A stretch of 64,000 nucleotides of DNA from Roseibium hamelinense (GTDB lineage: Bacteria > Pseudomonadota > Alphaproteobacteria > Rhizobiales > Stappiaceae). The notes below the pieces were generated by a model. It worked only from the letters and a program-made list of their open reading frames with translations, was not told where the DNA came from and did no database searches. A program made the translations under genes and the position numbers. This document shows, piece after piece, positions 35,246 to 44,478 of the stretch (positions within the stretch are counted from its first letter, which is position 1; every line of letters begins with the position of its first letter). The stretch is from positions 124,001 through 188,000 of the forward strand of contig NZ_VLLF01000007.1 in the NCBI RefSeq assembly GCF_007830545.1, written 5' to 3'.

Positions 35246-36706
35246 TTAGGGATGAACCAACCGCTTCAAAAGCTCGACTTCCTGCTGCAATCCTTTGTCG
35301 GTTTTGATTTGTTTCTCGACTTTCCGGACTGCATGGAGAACAGTGGTATGGTCGCGGTTGCCGAAGCGCCGGCCGATTTCCGGCAGAGACCGCGACGTCA
35401 TGACCTTCGACAAATACATGGCGATTTGCCGTGGCTTGACGATGGTTCGCGCTCTCCAAGAGGATAGGAGGTCGGCACGTGCTACGTGGTAGTGTTTGCA
35501 AACGGTCTGCTGAATGTCTTCGATCTTTACCGAGCGGGTCTCGAGCGTGCCAACCAGATCGTGGAGCGTTTTTTCCGCGATATCGAGCGTCACGGCCTGT
35601 TTGGTCAGTTGGCTCTGTGCCAGCAGCCGGTTCATTGCGCCTTCAAGATCCCGTCCTGAGCTGACAACAAAACGGGCGATATAGTTCACCACGGCGTCCG
35701 GCAGTTCAAAGCTCGGGTAGTGCCGTTGGGCAGCTCTCAACCGTGCCTGAAGAATCTCCTTGCGCAGGTCGAAGTCCGCGGGCTGTATGGAGGCGGTTAA
35801 GCCCCCGGACAGCTTTTCGACCAGTTCGGACGACACCGTCACCAAGTCCGACGGCTCACGGTCGCTCGCCACGATGATGCGTGCCGGGGCAGCCAACAGC
35901 ATCTCAACCGTTTTCTGGAAATCCTGCGGAAGCTGTTTTCCGTGAAGAAGCTGAATATCGTCGATCAAAAGGACATCTAGGGTATCAAGGGAAGACCTGA
36001 TCGCATTGAACATTCGGGTTCTGAGTGCAGGCACAAATTGATACATGAAGTACTCTGCGGTCAGATACATAACCTTCTTGCCGCGCGCACGTGCTGCTGC
36101 CGCAGCCGCCTGAAGCAAGTGTGTCTTACCGGAGCCGACGCCGCCGCGGACAAACAGAACATCAAGCTCGCTTGCATCATTACGGGCGATCTCCTGTGCC
36201 GCGCTGTACGCCAAACCGTTTGAGTTGCCTTCAACAAAGGTATCGAACGTGAATTTGCTATTAAGGGGCGCGCCTTGCACCAGGTCTGCGGCAGCATTTT
36301 TTGCAATGTCGGTGGCGCTCGCGCGGCGAAGGCCAGAACGCAAGGTTGCTATGGTTTGATGGGGCCGGTTTGCGTTTGCGTGTTCTCCGGGGATGCTGTG
36401 ACTGCCGAAGACCGGTCCGGCGCAGAAGTTGGGGCGTGGACGCAAGGCTCCCCGAACGACCAACTCGATCCTGTCTACATTGCCACACTCGCGCTGCCAC
36501 AGGCCGACCAGCCGGTCATTGTAATTGGATTGGATCCAATTCTTCAAAAACCTTGTCGGTACCGACAGCTTGACTGTCGCTCCGTCGTTTTCTTCAAGGT
36601 TTACACGGCCGAACCAATTGAAAAATGCGTCGTCGCCGAGTTCAGCTCTTAGTTTTGTTTTTACGCGGTCCCATCTGTCCGAACCGGTGGATCTTTGTAA
36701 TTGCAT
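35246..36706 (-). CDS. dnaA: Chromosomal replication initiator DnaA (divergent AAA+ domain)
   Basis: From the ATG at 36706 (perfect AGGAGG upstream) the protein has 486 residues. Domain I (WDRVKTKLRAELGDDAFFNWFGR) and domain IV (IVKPRQIAMYLSKVMTSRSLPEIGRRFGNRDHTTVLHAVRKVEK) match DnaA closely, including the residues that bind the DnaA box. The AAA+ domain has Walker A GGVGSGKTHL (GSGKT where most DnaA have GLGKT) and Walker B LLIDDIQLL. The box VII segment that normally reads SR(L/F) before GG(L/V) is EKLSGGL, so the arginine finger position holds Lys. It is probably the cell's initiator; a paralogue cannot be excluded without the rest of the genome. Confidence 0.9.
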   Translation of the reverse strand: MQLQRSTGSDRWDRVKTKLRAELGDDAFFNWFGRVNLEENDGATVKLSVPTRFLKNWIQSNYNDRLVGLWQRECGNVDRIELVVRGALRPRPNFCAGPVFGSHSIPGEHANANRPHQTIATLRSGLRRASATDIAKNAAADLVQGAPLNSKFTFDTFVEGNSNGLAYSAAQEIARNDASELDVLFVRGGVGSGKTHLLQAAAAAARARGKKVMYLTAEYFMYQFVPALRTRMFNAIRSSLDTLDVLLIDDIQLLHGKQLPQDFQKTVEMLLAAPARIIVASDREPSDLVTVSSELVEKLSGGLTASIQPADFDLRKEILQARLRAAQRHYPSFELPDAVVNYIARFVVSSGRDLEGAMNRLLAQSQLTKQAVTLDIAEKTLHDLVGTLETRSVKIEDIQQTVCKHYHVARADLLSSWRARTIVKPRQIAMYLSKVMTSRSLPEIGRRFGNRDHTTVLHAVRKVEKQIKTDKGLQQEVELLKRLVHP

Positions 36707-37543
36707 GTTTCGCCTCCTAGAGAAAGGATAGCGGTCAAACACACACCCGCTGATGAGTTGTTCCGGAGCCGTCGATAAAACGAGCACCGGTCATATGCGG
36801 TTCTGTGGCCGCTAGTTGGGGCATTGCACGTGCCAGTATTGTTGTTGAGTAAGCTTAAGACGCTGGATTATTGAAGTTGGTTGAACATGAACGCTCCCGC
36901 TTGGGTCCGGGAGGACGTTTTCCAACATTGGGTCTGAAAGTCGTCATAGTTTAGCCCCTACCGCTTCGACTGCCGCCTGTCAGGTTTCCGATTCTTTCCT
37001 GATCTGATCGGCTTCCGTCGTCCGCCTACGTTAACCATTGTTAACCAATTTTTTGGTTTTTGGAAATTTTTAACGGTTTTTTCAATGAAAAATTCAGCAA
37101 GAGGTAAGTAACGCTATTTTCTTGCCGAGTGCAGAAGAGGTGCTTGTTAGAAATACAGCGATTTATCCGGATTTTTGCTTTGATATATCTGTCAAGAAAT
37201 CCGGTGAGGATAACGGGGAAAATCTGGTGAAAATTTCCGAGCCCAGATTTGAGTTTTTCCCAAAATACGAGAGTTTCCGCCAAAGCTGTTGAGAACACTT
37301 GATGCTTTGCCGTGTGCACTCATACCTTGAGTGTTTTGGCATGGTGATAATTAGCCGGAGAAAGAATATTTTGAGCCTTGAGCCACCCTCGAACGATTAC
37401 TATCAAGTGTGGCGGATTGACGCATATTGGAAAAAATAGCCTTGAATGATCCGCATGTGCCCGGGGTGCGCTTGACAAGCCCGTTAGGGATTGTGGCGGA
37501 ACGAGTAAGGAATTGTTACAGGCTGAAGGCTACGGGAACGGCG
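36707..37543. other. Long AT-rich intergenic region upstream of dnaA
   Basis: The 837-nt gap lies between the ugd 3' end and the dnaA start. Bases 37020-37380 are notably AT-rich. One 8-of-9 match to the DnaA box (TGAGGATAA, 37205-37213) and two weaker ones (37163-37171, 37342-37350) are present. No convincing protein or RNA gene was found. It may hold the dnaA promoter or a replication-control region; evidence for an origin is weak. Confidence 0.45.
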
Positions 37544-38857
37544 CTAGTACGAACGTCCAACGCTGGTGTACCGGAACCCGCGGGCGGTCATGTCGCCGGG
37601 GTCATAGATATTCCGTAGATCAATGACGTTCGGCACCCGCAAGCTCGAAATCACCCGGTCAAGATCAAGCGCTCTGAACTGGTCCCATTCGGTGACGATC
37701 ACAAGGGCCTCCGAATTCTCGATTGCGTGATAGGGGCCGTCACAGAACAATACATTTTCCATGATGTGCGCGGCCTCGCCCATGCTGGCCGGATCAAAAG
37801 CGCGAATGTGCGCGCCGGACGCTTGCAGCTTGGACACAATGTCGATGCTCGGGGCGTCACGCATATCATCCGTGTTCGGTTTGAAGGCCAAGCCGAGCAT
37901 GGCGATGGTTTTGCCGGAGACGTCCCCGCCCATGAACTCGATCACCTTGTCGGCCATATTCTTCTTCCGTGCCGCATTCACTTCGATGACCGAATTGACG
38001 ATTTTCAGCTCAACACCGGCATCCGTCCCGATCCGCGAAAGAGCAAGCGTGTCTTTTGGAAAGCAGGAGCCGCCATAACCGGGGCCCGCGTGAAGAAATT
38101 TTGAACCGATCCGATTGTCGAGGCCAATGCCGCGGGACACTTCCTGCACATTTGCACCGACGGCCTCGCACAAATCTGCAATCTCGTTGATGAAAGTGAT
38201 TTTCGCGGCAAGAAAAGCATTGGCCGCGTATTTGATCAGCTCCGATGTACGGCGTTTTGTCACTATTATAGGTGTCTCATTGAGATACAGCGGGCGGTAG
38301 AGTTCGCGCATGACCTTGACCGCTTCGTCGCTGTCCGTCCCGACGACCACTCGGTCGGGGCGTTTGAAGTCATTGATCGCGGCGCCTTCGCGCAGAAATT
38401 CCGGGTTTGAGACGACCGCGAAGTCTGCTGCAGGATTCGTCCGGCGGATGATCGCCTCGACTTCATCTCCGGTGCCGACCGGGACCGTGGATTTAGTGAC
38501 AACCACGGTGAAGCCTTCCAGGAGGCCGGCGATCTCCTCCGATGCTGCATAAACATAAGTGAGGTCCGCATGGCCGTCACCGCGCCGGGTCGGGGTGCCT
38601 ACCGCGATGAAGACCGCATCAGCGGCCCGGATGGCTTCGGCTGGGTCTGTGGTAAAAAACAGTCGTTCCTCATCCACGTTCTTGGCGACCAATTGCTGCA
38701 GCCCCGGCTCATAGATCGGGATCTCGCCATTGTTAAGGGCGTCGATCTTTGCTGCGTCCTTGTCAATGCAAGTCACCACGTGCCCAAAGTCAGCAAAGCA
38801 GGCTCCTGAAACCAGCCCAACATAGCCGGTACCGATCATTGCTACACGCATGCCCAA
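37544..38857 (-). CDS. ugd: UDP-glucose 6-dehydrogenase
   Basis: The 437-residue protein opens with a Rossmann NAD-binding motif (IGTGYVGLVSGACFADFGH), contains VFIAVGTPTRRGDG, and has the catalytic Cys in GPGYGGSCFPKDTLAL. The C-terminal substrate domain is present (LGLAFKPNTDDMRDAPSI). It oxidises UDP-glucose to UDP-glucuronate for capsule or exopolysaccharide synthesis. The start may be the Met at 38857 or 38851. It is read toward dnaA but separated from it by 837 nt. Confidence 0.95.
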   Translation of the reverse strand: MGMRVAMIGTGYVGLVSGACFADFGHVVTCIDKDAAKIDALNNGEIPIYEPGLQQLVAKNVDEERLFFTTDPAEAIRAADAVFIAVGTPTRRGDGHADLTYVYAASEEIAGLLEGFTVVVTKSTVPVGTGDEVEAIIRRTNPAADFAVVSNPEFLREGAAINDFKRPDRVVVGTDSDEAVKVMRELYRPLYLNETPIIVTKRRTSELIKYAANAFLAAKITFINEIADLCEAVGANVQEVSRGIGLDNRIGSKFLHAGPGYGGSCFPKDTLALSRIGTDAGVELKIVNSVIEVNAARKKNMADKVIEFMGGDVSGKTIAMLGLAFKPNTDDMRDAPSIDIVSKLQASGAHIRAFDPASMGEAAHIMENVLFCDGPYHAIENSEALVIVTEWDQFRALDLDRVISSLRVPNVIDLRNIYDPGDMTARGFRYTSVGRSY

Positions 38858-39268
38858 ATCCTGTTGTTTTCAGGCGCGACGCTCCACCTGATGTGGCACG
38901 CCCTTAAAAGACTGGTGAGGAAATCCCCGATATCCGCGTCGCTTAGCATGAACCGGCTCGAAGTTTCCATAAGGGAAAATCCAAAAACCGGGGATGGCGG
39001 ATGAATCGGGTTTCGCCAGTATTTTTTGGCAGGGAAGCGTAGTGCGGATGCCAAAACGAAGACTGTTCGTAGGCCGCCGTAGCTCCTTGGGTTTGTTTTC
39101 ATTGGACTTTGGGCGTTGGTAGCCGGTTCCGAAAGGGTATTTTCGTTTAAAACCCATGATTAATTTCCAGAAACAATGCATTCCCTTAGGGAGGTCCGTG
39201 ATGTGAAGCACAGAAATATTCGGCCTCAGGTGTATTTTTAACATGTGTTTTAGCCATAGGAGGAGAAG
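38858..39268. other. Intergenic region between divergent ugd and the RTX gene, 411 nt
   Basis: The plus strand has a good ribosome site (AGGAGGAG) 7 nt before the RTX start. Open frames on the minus strand (38870-39244 and others) have no recognised character. Promoters for both genes must lie here; I cannot place them reliably. Confidence 0.45.
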
Positions 39269-40924
39269 ATGCCAAACACAAATACACCTACCGATGAAGA
39301 CGATTATGTATCTGGAACAAAAGGTGCAGATGTTCTTACTGGTGGGGCTGGTAAAGACCAGTTTTCATTTCATACAGATTACCCAAACGACTTTAATCGT
39401 GACACTCTGGATGACGGTGACCGCATAACAGATTACGAGTTTGAAGAGGACATCGACATCACGGGTGTCAGGCTCGTCGATTCCAACGTTTCGCTTGAAT
39501 ACGATGCTACCAACAATCAGACGCGGCTCAAGCTTGACCTTGACAAGGACGGAACCGTTGACCGGACCATCATTCTTGACGGCGACAAGCGTGGTCAGCT
39601 TCAAGTCGATGCCAATTGTTGCACGACCCCGACAACAACGATCAAGATCAAACAGGCTGCGCAAACCAACGTGACATATGTTGAGCCGCCTGAAACCGAT
39701 GCGACCATGATTGACCTGGAAGACATCGGATTTCACGAAGGTACGGACGGGATCGACGTTATTTTTGCGCTGGCAGGAACCGATGTTGTCTTTGCAGCTG
39801 CCGGAGCCGACACGATCATCGGCGGCGATGGCGACGACACTTTGAATGGCGGTGACGGGCCCGATCTGATTAGCGGCGGCCGCGGTAATGACACGCTGAA
39901 TGGCGATGCCGGTAATGATGAACTGCATGGCGGTCTTGATGATGATACGCTGAATGGCGGTGCAGACAATGATTACCTGGCCGGTGAAGAAGGGGCCGAC
40001 ACGCTTAATGGCGGTACCGGTAACGATACCCTGCGCGGAGGAGCCGATGCGGACACGCTGACTGGCGGCGAGGGTGATGACACTTTCGTGTTTTCACCAG
40101 GTGACATTGCAGCGGGCGAAAAAATCACCGACTACGAATACGGCGAGAAAATTGACATTGGCGGGATCTCCAACGGTAACCAGGTCAAGCTGACAGCGAA
40201 TGGCACTGGGTCGACCCTTGAAATGGATCTCGATAATGACGGCACGTTCGAAACACAGCTCGGTCTGGACGGTGTTACTGGCGGGACGATCGTCGTGCTA
40301 CCGAACGAAGGAGGGCTGCGCATCTTGAACCAGCAAGCCGGTACAACCGGAGACGACACGGTACAAGATACAGACACGGCATCCTATTTTGTCGGGGGGG
40401 CAGGTTTCGACACCTTTGTCACCGAGTTGCATTCTTCAGATGCATTTGTCGATGACTGTAATGATCTCGTTTACGTCAACAACTTCGGTGAGCGTGATCT
40501 GTTGAAAGACTTTGAAGCAGTCGTTTTCTCCGATGCGACCGTTCGCCTTGACACGGATGGCAGTGCTGGACAGTGCTACCGAGTTTACCAAGCCGCGTTC
40601 GATCGGACGCCGGACGCTGCCGGGGTCGGCCACAACATCGGACTGATGGATGCAGGGATGTCTTTGAAAGACATGAGCAGTGCGTTCATCGGCTCGGCCG
40701 AGTTCACCGAAACATATGGTGCCGACACGACCGACGCAGTGTTTCTAAATGCCCTGTACAACAACGTGCTGGACCGCGATGCGGACGACGAAGGCCTTGC
40801 CGGATGGCTCTCGCGGCTTGAGGACGGGTCATGGGATCGCGCGGACGTTCTCGTTGGCTTTTCGGAAAGCGCCGAGAACCAGGCAAGCGTATCGGACGCC
40901 ATTGCCTGTGGCATCTGGATATGA
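39269..40924 (+). CDS. RTX-repeat secreted protein with a C-terminal DUF4214-like region
   Basis: The 551-residue acidic protein has no signal peptide. Residues about 185-275 are ten nonapeptide calcium-binding repeats (GGDGDDTLN type), typical of type I secretion substrates. Two similar beta-rich modules flank the repeats (DYEFEEDIDITGVRL and DYEYGEKIDIGGI), which points to an internal duplication. The C-terminal 150 residues (CYRVYQAAFDRTPDAAGVGHNIGLM to VSDAI) match the DUF4214 pattern. A good AGGAGG ribosome site precedes the ATG. No transporter genes are in the window, so the export system must be elsewhere. The function (adhesion, toxin or enzyme) is unknown. Confidence 0.88.
   Translation: MPNTNTPTDEDDYVSGTKGADVLTGGAGKDQFSFHTDYPNDFNRDTLDDGDRITDYEFEEDIDITGVRLVDSNVSLEYDATNNQTRLKLDLDKDGTVDRTIILDGDKRGQLQVDANCCTTPTTTIKIKQAAQTNVTYVEPPETDATMIDLEDIGFHEGTDGIDVIFALAGTDVVFAAAGADTIIGGDGDDTLNGGDGPDLISGGRGNDTLNGDAGNDELHGGLDDDTLNGGADNDYLAGEEGADTLNGGTGNDTLRGGADADTLTGGEGDDTFVFSPGDIAAGEKITDYEYGEKIDIGGISNGNQVKLTANGTGSTLEMDLDNDGTFETQLGLDGVTGGTIVVLPNEGGLRILNQQAGTTGDDTVQDTDTASYFVGGAGFDTFVTELHSSDAFVDDCNDLVYVNNFGERDLLKDFEAVVFSDATVRLDTDGSAGQCYRVYQAAFDRTPDAAGVGHNIGLMDAGMSLKDMSSAFIGSAEFTETYGADTTDAVFLNALYNNVLDRDADDEGLAGWLSRLEDGSWDRADVLVGFSESAENQASVSDAIACGIWI
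39821..40090 (+). repeat. Ten RTX nonapeptide repeats (27 bp each)
   Basis: Within the secreted protein gene, ten consecutive 9-residue units of GGxGxDxLx type occupy exactly 270 bases. They form calcium-binding beta-rolls. Units vary in sequence, so the DNA repeat is degenerate. Confidence 0.9.
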
Positions 40925-41142
40925 TGTGCCAATGGAAACTGTATTCGGGACGTTGTATTGAAATCTTTACGTCGGCGAACAAGGTTTTGTTAATGGAAAT
41001 CCGAGTTCTTGTCTGTCGGACACACTTAACAAACCAGCCGTCCTATATAGCGTTCCGAACAGCTTGGAAACTAACCGGTTCGGCTTTCTGGAACCGGTCG
41101 AAATAAACTGCCGAACGCTTTGCAAAACTGACGGAGAGTAGA

Positions 41143-42831
41143 ATGTCGAGCACCTTCGATGACGACAGCTACCCGGGCACAGCAATTGTTTTTATCCGCG
41201 TATCCTGGGGAAGTCAGACGTATGTCGGCACCGGGTTTTTAGTCGGACGGAACGATGTACTTACTGCATCGCATGTTGTTTACGATGAGCGCCTTGGCGG
41301 ACTTGCAGATACAATCGAAGTCATTCCGTCATACGACCCATACGACAACTTCAATGAACCTGTCTATGAGCCCGTATACGCTGACTACTATACAAATTTC
41401 GACCCCGACAATGACGGTCTGATCTATACCGGTGACAACAGGTTTTCCACACAGGCAGGCAGCGAGATCGATATTGCCCTATTGTCCATGGATGTCGCAT
41501 TGGGCGACACCTACGGTTGGTTTGGTATCGACTACAATGACGCGGGCGGATCTGTCGAGGTCCTCGGCCACCCGAGCGTCTACGATAACAGGCTCACCTA
41601 TGACACAGGATGGGCGAACCTGGACCCGGTGGACGATGTCTTCAACATTGCGAGCAATCTGGAAATAAACGGCGGCAACTCCGGCGGACCGATCTACTAC
41701 ACCGGTGCGAACGGTCCGATGGCGATCGGCATAGTCTCCACCAGTGCAGGGGCGACCAGCATCGGTGGTCATTCGAGTTGGCTAGCCGATGCACTTATTG
41801 ACAATGACCAGTATTTGACAGGAGGCAATTTCGCGCCTCAAGCCGTTTCAGATGCATATGGCACCAGTTATTTTAGTTCGATAACCATCGGTGCGCTGGC
41901 TGGTGTTTTGTCTAATGACACCGACGCCAACAACGACACTCTGTCCGTTCAGTCACACAATTATTCGGGTTCGGGCAGTGTTTCGGTCAATTCCGATGGA
42001 TCCTTCACGTATACGCCCGGTTCCAGTTTTTCCGGGACCGACACGTTTACATACGTCGTTTCGGACGGAAATGGCGGAACAGATACCGGTACCGTTTCCA
42101 TAACAGTCGCGGCGCCCGATGCGGTCGAGCTTCAGATAGCTCAATACTATGCCCACATACTCTTGCGATCTCCTACCTCGACCGAGATGGACAATTTCTC
42201 AACGCTCGTTGATACGGGAAACACAAGTTTGACTGGGGTAAGGGATACACTTGCCGGTTCAAACGAGGCCGTGACCTATGTCGATCAAGTGATCCGTTTG
42301 TATCAGTCTGCATTCAATCGGGTTCCGGACGCGGTTGGTATTGACGGCTGGGTTGACGGAATGAGTGCGGGGACGACGGATCTGTTTGCCGCCTCTGCCG
42401 GCTTCACGAATTCACAGGAGTTTTTGAATCTGTACGGGACGAATTCAGTCTCAGAAGCGTACCTCGCAGCGCTTTACCAAAACGTTCTTGGGCGTTCACA
42501 CACAAGCAGCGAAATTGCCGCCTGGTTTGCGACAGGGCAGGCGGCCCACGAAATCCTCATAGGCTTTTCAAATTCTCAAGAGTTTCAGAACCGGTCAGCC
42601 GACGCCGTTCTCGCCATCAAGAAAGCCGCCGGTGACACTTCGGATCTCGCAAGTGTCTATGACGGAACCGGTCCGCTGCTGTCGGCGAGTGTAGCCCGCT
42701 CCTCACTTGAGGAAGTCAATCTTGTAGACAGTGAACCTGTGGGTTCAGGCCACTGGCAGGACGGGGGCATTTATGCAGATCCCATCGAGCGCATCGGCAT
42801 CGTCGACATTGTGCCCGTTGAATTGATCTAG
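41143..42831 (+). CDS. Secreted trypsin-fold serine protease with cadherin-like and DUF4214-like domains
   Basis: The 562-residue protein has the trypsin-fold triad: His44 in LTASHVV, Asp110 in DIALLSMD and Ser180 in GNSGGPIYY, as in V8/glutamyl-endopeptidase-like enzymes. A cadherin-like beta-sandwich (VLSNDTDANNDTLSV to FTYVVSDGNGGTD) follows at about residues 230-320. The C-terminal half is a DUF4214-like region (LYQSAFNRVPDAVGIDGWVDG, LYGTNSVSEAYLAALYQNVL). No signal peptide is seen, so type I secretion is likely. It lies 218 nt after the RTX gene, on the same strand, with its own GGAGAG ribosome site, and shares the C-terminal domain type. Confidence 0.88.
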   Translation: MSSTFDDDSYPGTAIVFIRVSWGSQTYVGTGFLVGRNDVLTASHVVYDERLGGLADTIEVIPSYDPYDNFNEPVYEPVYADYYTNFDPDNDGLIYTGDNRFSTQAGSEIDIALLSMDVALGDTYGWFGIDYNDAGGSVEVLGHPSVYDNRLTYDTGWANLDPVDDVFNIASNLEINGGNSGGPIYYTGANGPMAIGIVSTSAGATSIGGHSSWLADALIDNDQYLTGGNFAPQAVSDAYGTSYFSSITIGALAGVLSNDTDANNDTLSVQSHNYSGSGSVSVNSDGSFTYTPGSSFSGTDTFTYVVSDGNGGTDTGTVSITVAAPDAVELQIAQYYAHILLRSPTSTEMDNFSTLVDTGNTSLTGVRDTLAGSNEAVTYVDQVIRLYQSAFNRVPDAVGIDGWVDGMSAGTTDLFAASAGFTNSQEFLNLYGTNSVSEAYLAALYQNVLGRSHTSSEIAAWFATGQAAHEILIGFSNSQEFQNRSADAVLAIKKAAGDTSDLASVYDGTGPLLSASVARSSLEEVNLVDSEPVGSGHWQDGGIYADPIERIGIVDIVPVELI

Positions 42832-42979
42832 GAGTGTATGGTTCACACCCATTGCAGGTGGACTTGCGGCAAGATGAAAACAACCATAAGAAAACCGCGA
42901 TGAGGCCGGGCAGTGGCATGGTTTGTTGTCCTTTGCCGGCCACGTAAAATCGGTTCTTTTTGGTGCAAGGCCTCTCACA

Positions 42980-44263
42980 ATGACATCATCGTTCCCCTGG
43001 AGCTCGGATCGTGCGTTCGAGAGGCTTGGTGACACATTCAGCCGCGCTGACAACGACCCTGGTGCGCAAGCTGTGTTCACGAAACTCTTGCGCCGGCGTG
43101 GCAAACACCAGGCGCAAACGGCCCCGGAAAATCCACACTCGCTTGCCGGTGCAATCGTCTCGATCAAGGCGCTTTTCGATGTCGCGGGGGAAACAACCAC
43201 ATCCGGCGCAAAAGTGCTGATGGATGCGCCTCCAGCCACCTCAGATGCGGTGGTAATTGCGCGTCTGGACAAAGCGGGCGCGGTCTTCGCCGGTTTGACC
43301 AACATGTCGGAGTTCGCCTATTCCGGGCTTGGATTGAACCCGCATTTCGGAACGCCGCTCAACGCGGTTTTTCCCGGTTGCGCGCCGGGCGGATCCACCA
43401 GCGGCGGGGCGGTTGGGGTCGCACTCGGGCTCTGTGACATTGCGATCGGCAGCGACACTGGCGGGTCCTTGCGGATACCGGCCGCGTTCAATGGCATAGT
43501 CGGTTTCAAACCAACTCAGGGCACCGTTCCAATGACAGGCGGACGGCCGTTGTCAGACAGTCTGGACAGTTTCGGTCCAATGGCGCGCAGTGTTGCCGCC
43601 TGTGAGCTGGCCTGGCAGGTGATGGCGGGCACAGATCTTCAGCCGGTAAACAAACGGCCCTGCCGCCTTGTTGTGCCGGCAAACTTTGGCTTGTCTGAAA
43701 TGGATCCGGTCGTTGCCGCAGGGTTTGAGCATCTCCGGCAGCGCTTGTTGGCATCCGGCCTGGAAATAGTCGAAAAACAATTGGTCTCGATAGATCTCTA
43801 TGGGCAGGTGCCGCCCTGGCACATGACATCTGTAGAGGCGAGGGCGCACTATGAACGTTGTTTTCAGGACCGACCCCAGGACTTCGATCAACGCGTCCAT
43901 GCGCGGATGGCGCGGGCAGATGAAATCTCAGCTGTCCAGTACCGCCAGACCCTAAATCGCCGCTCAGAGTTCATCGGCGCATTTTCTGAAGAGGTGTGGG
44001 ACGACATCCTTCTCCTGCCGACAACACCAATTCTGCCGCCTGAAATCGACTCCTTGAAAGATGATGCAACTTTCAATCGTCTGAATCTGCTGGCCTTGCG
44101 CAACCCGTCACTTGTCAATGTTGCGGACGGATGCGGTATCGCGCTCCCGTTTGAGCACCAAAATTGTGTATTGAGCGCGATGCTCATTGCGCCGCACGGT
44201 CGGGACGAGACGCTGCTTGCTTGTGCGAAAGCGGTTGAGGCTGCATTGAGTGGGGAAGCCTAG
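42980..44263 (+). CDS. Amidase-signature-family hydrolase
   Basis: The protein (427 residues from ATG 42980) carries the amidase signature: the catalytic Lys in VSIKALFDVAGETTTSG, the Gly/Ser-rich motif APGGSTSGGAVGVALG, and the nucleophile region GSDTGGSLRIPAAFNGIVGFKPT. Family members cleave C-N amide bonds by a Ser-cisSer-Lys triad; the substrate cannot be predicted. An upstream in-frame ATG at 42923 is possible but adds a weak N-terminus. It follows the protease gene by about 150 nt. Confidence 0.9.
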   Translation: MTSSFPWSSDRAFERLGDTFSRADNDPGAQAVFTKLLRRRGKHQAQTAPENPHSLAGAIVSIKALFDVAGETTTSGAKVLMDAPPATSDAVVIARLDKAGAVFAGLTNMSEFAYSGLGLNPHFGTPLNAVFPGCAPGGSTSGGAVGVALGLCDIAIGSDTGGSLRIPAAFNGIVGFKPTQGTVPMTGGRPLSDSLDSFGPMARSVAACELAWQVMAGTDLQPVNKRPCRLVVPANFGLSEMDPVVAAGFEHLRQRLLASGLEIVEKQLVSIDLYGQVPPWHMTSVEARAHYERCFQDRPQDFDQRVHARMARADEISAVQYRQTLNRRSEFIGAFSEEVWDDILLLPTTPILPPEIDSLKDDATFNRLNLLALRNPSLVNVADGCGIALPFEHQNCVLSAMLIAPHGRDETLLACAKAVEAALSGEA

Positions 44264-44478
44264 CTTTTGCACTTTCCCGGTTCGGTGGTTTTGCCGTCAC
44301 AAACCAACCCTGACGAGGGACCAAGTTTGAGCCTGTTCACCAGCGTTGCTCGGTGAAATCAGTTTGCGCCGGACAATTATCCGGGCCGCGATCCCGGGTA
44401 TGCGCAAGGCGCCTTGATTTTCCACATATGCAATTGCTAGTTTTAATTTTTGAATTCTAACTCTTATAAGGCGTCAGC

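Noticed and set aside
37031..37044. TTAA-N6-TTAA upstream of dnaA as a CtrA site
   Set aside because: The CtrA consensus needs a 7-nt spacer; this one has 6, and the sequence is a simple GTTAAC repeat in an AT-rich stretch.
37041..37319. Minus-strand frame of 92 codons in the dnaA gap
   Set aside because: AT-driven composition (many Lys, Ile, Phe, Leu) with no homology cue; not the ribosomal protein S20 gene sometimes found next to dnaA.
38870..39244. Minus-strand frame of 124 codons between ugd and the RTX gene
   Set aside because: No recognisable motif or ribosome site; a second frame overlaps it in the same region, which suggests chance opening.
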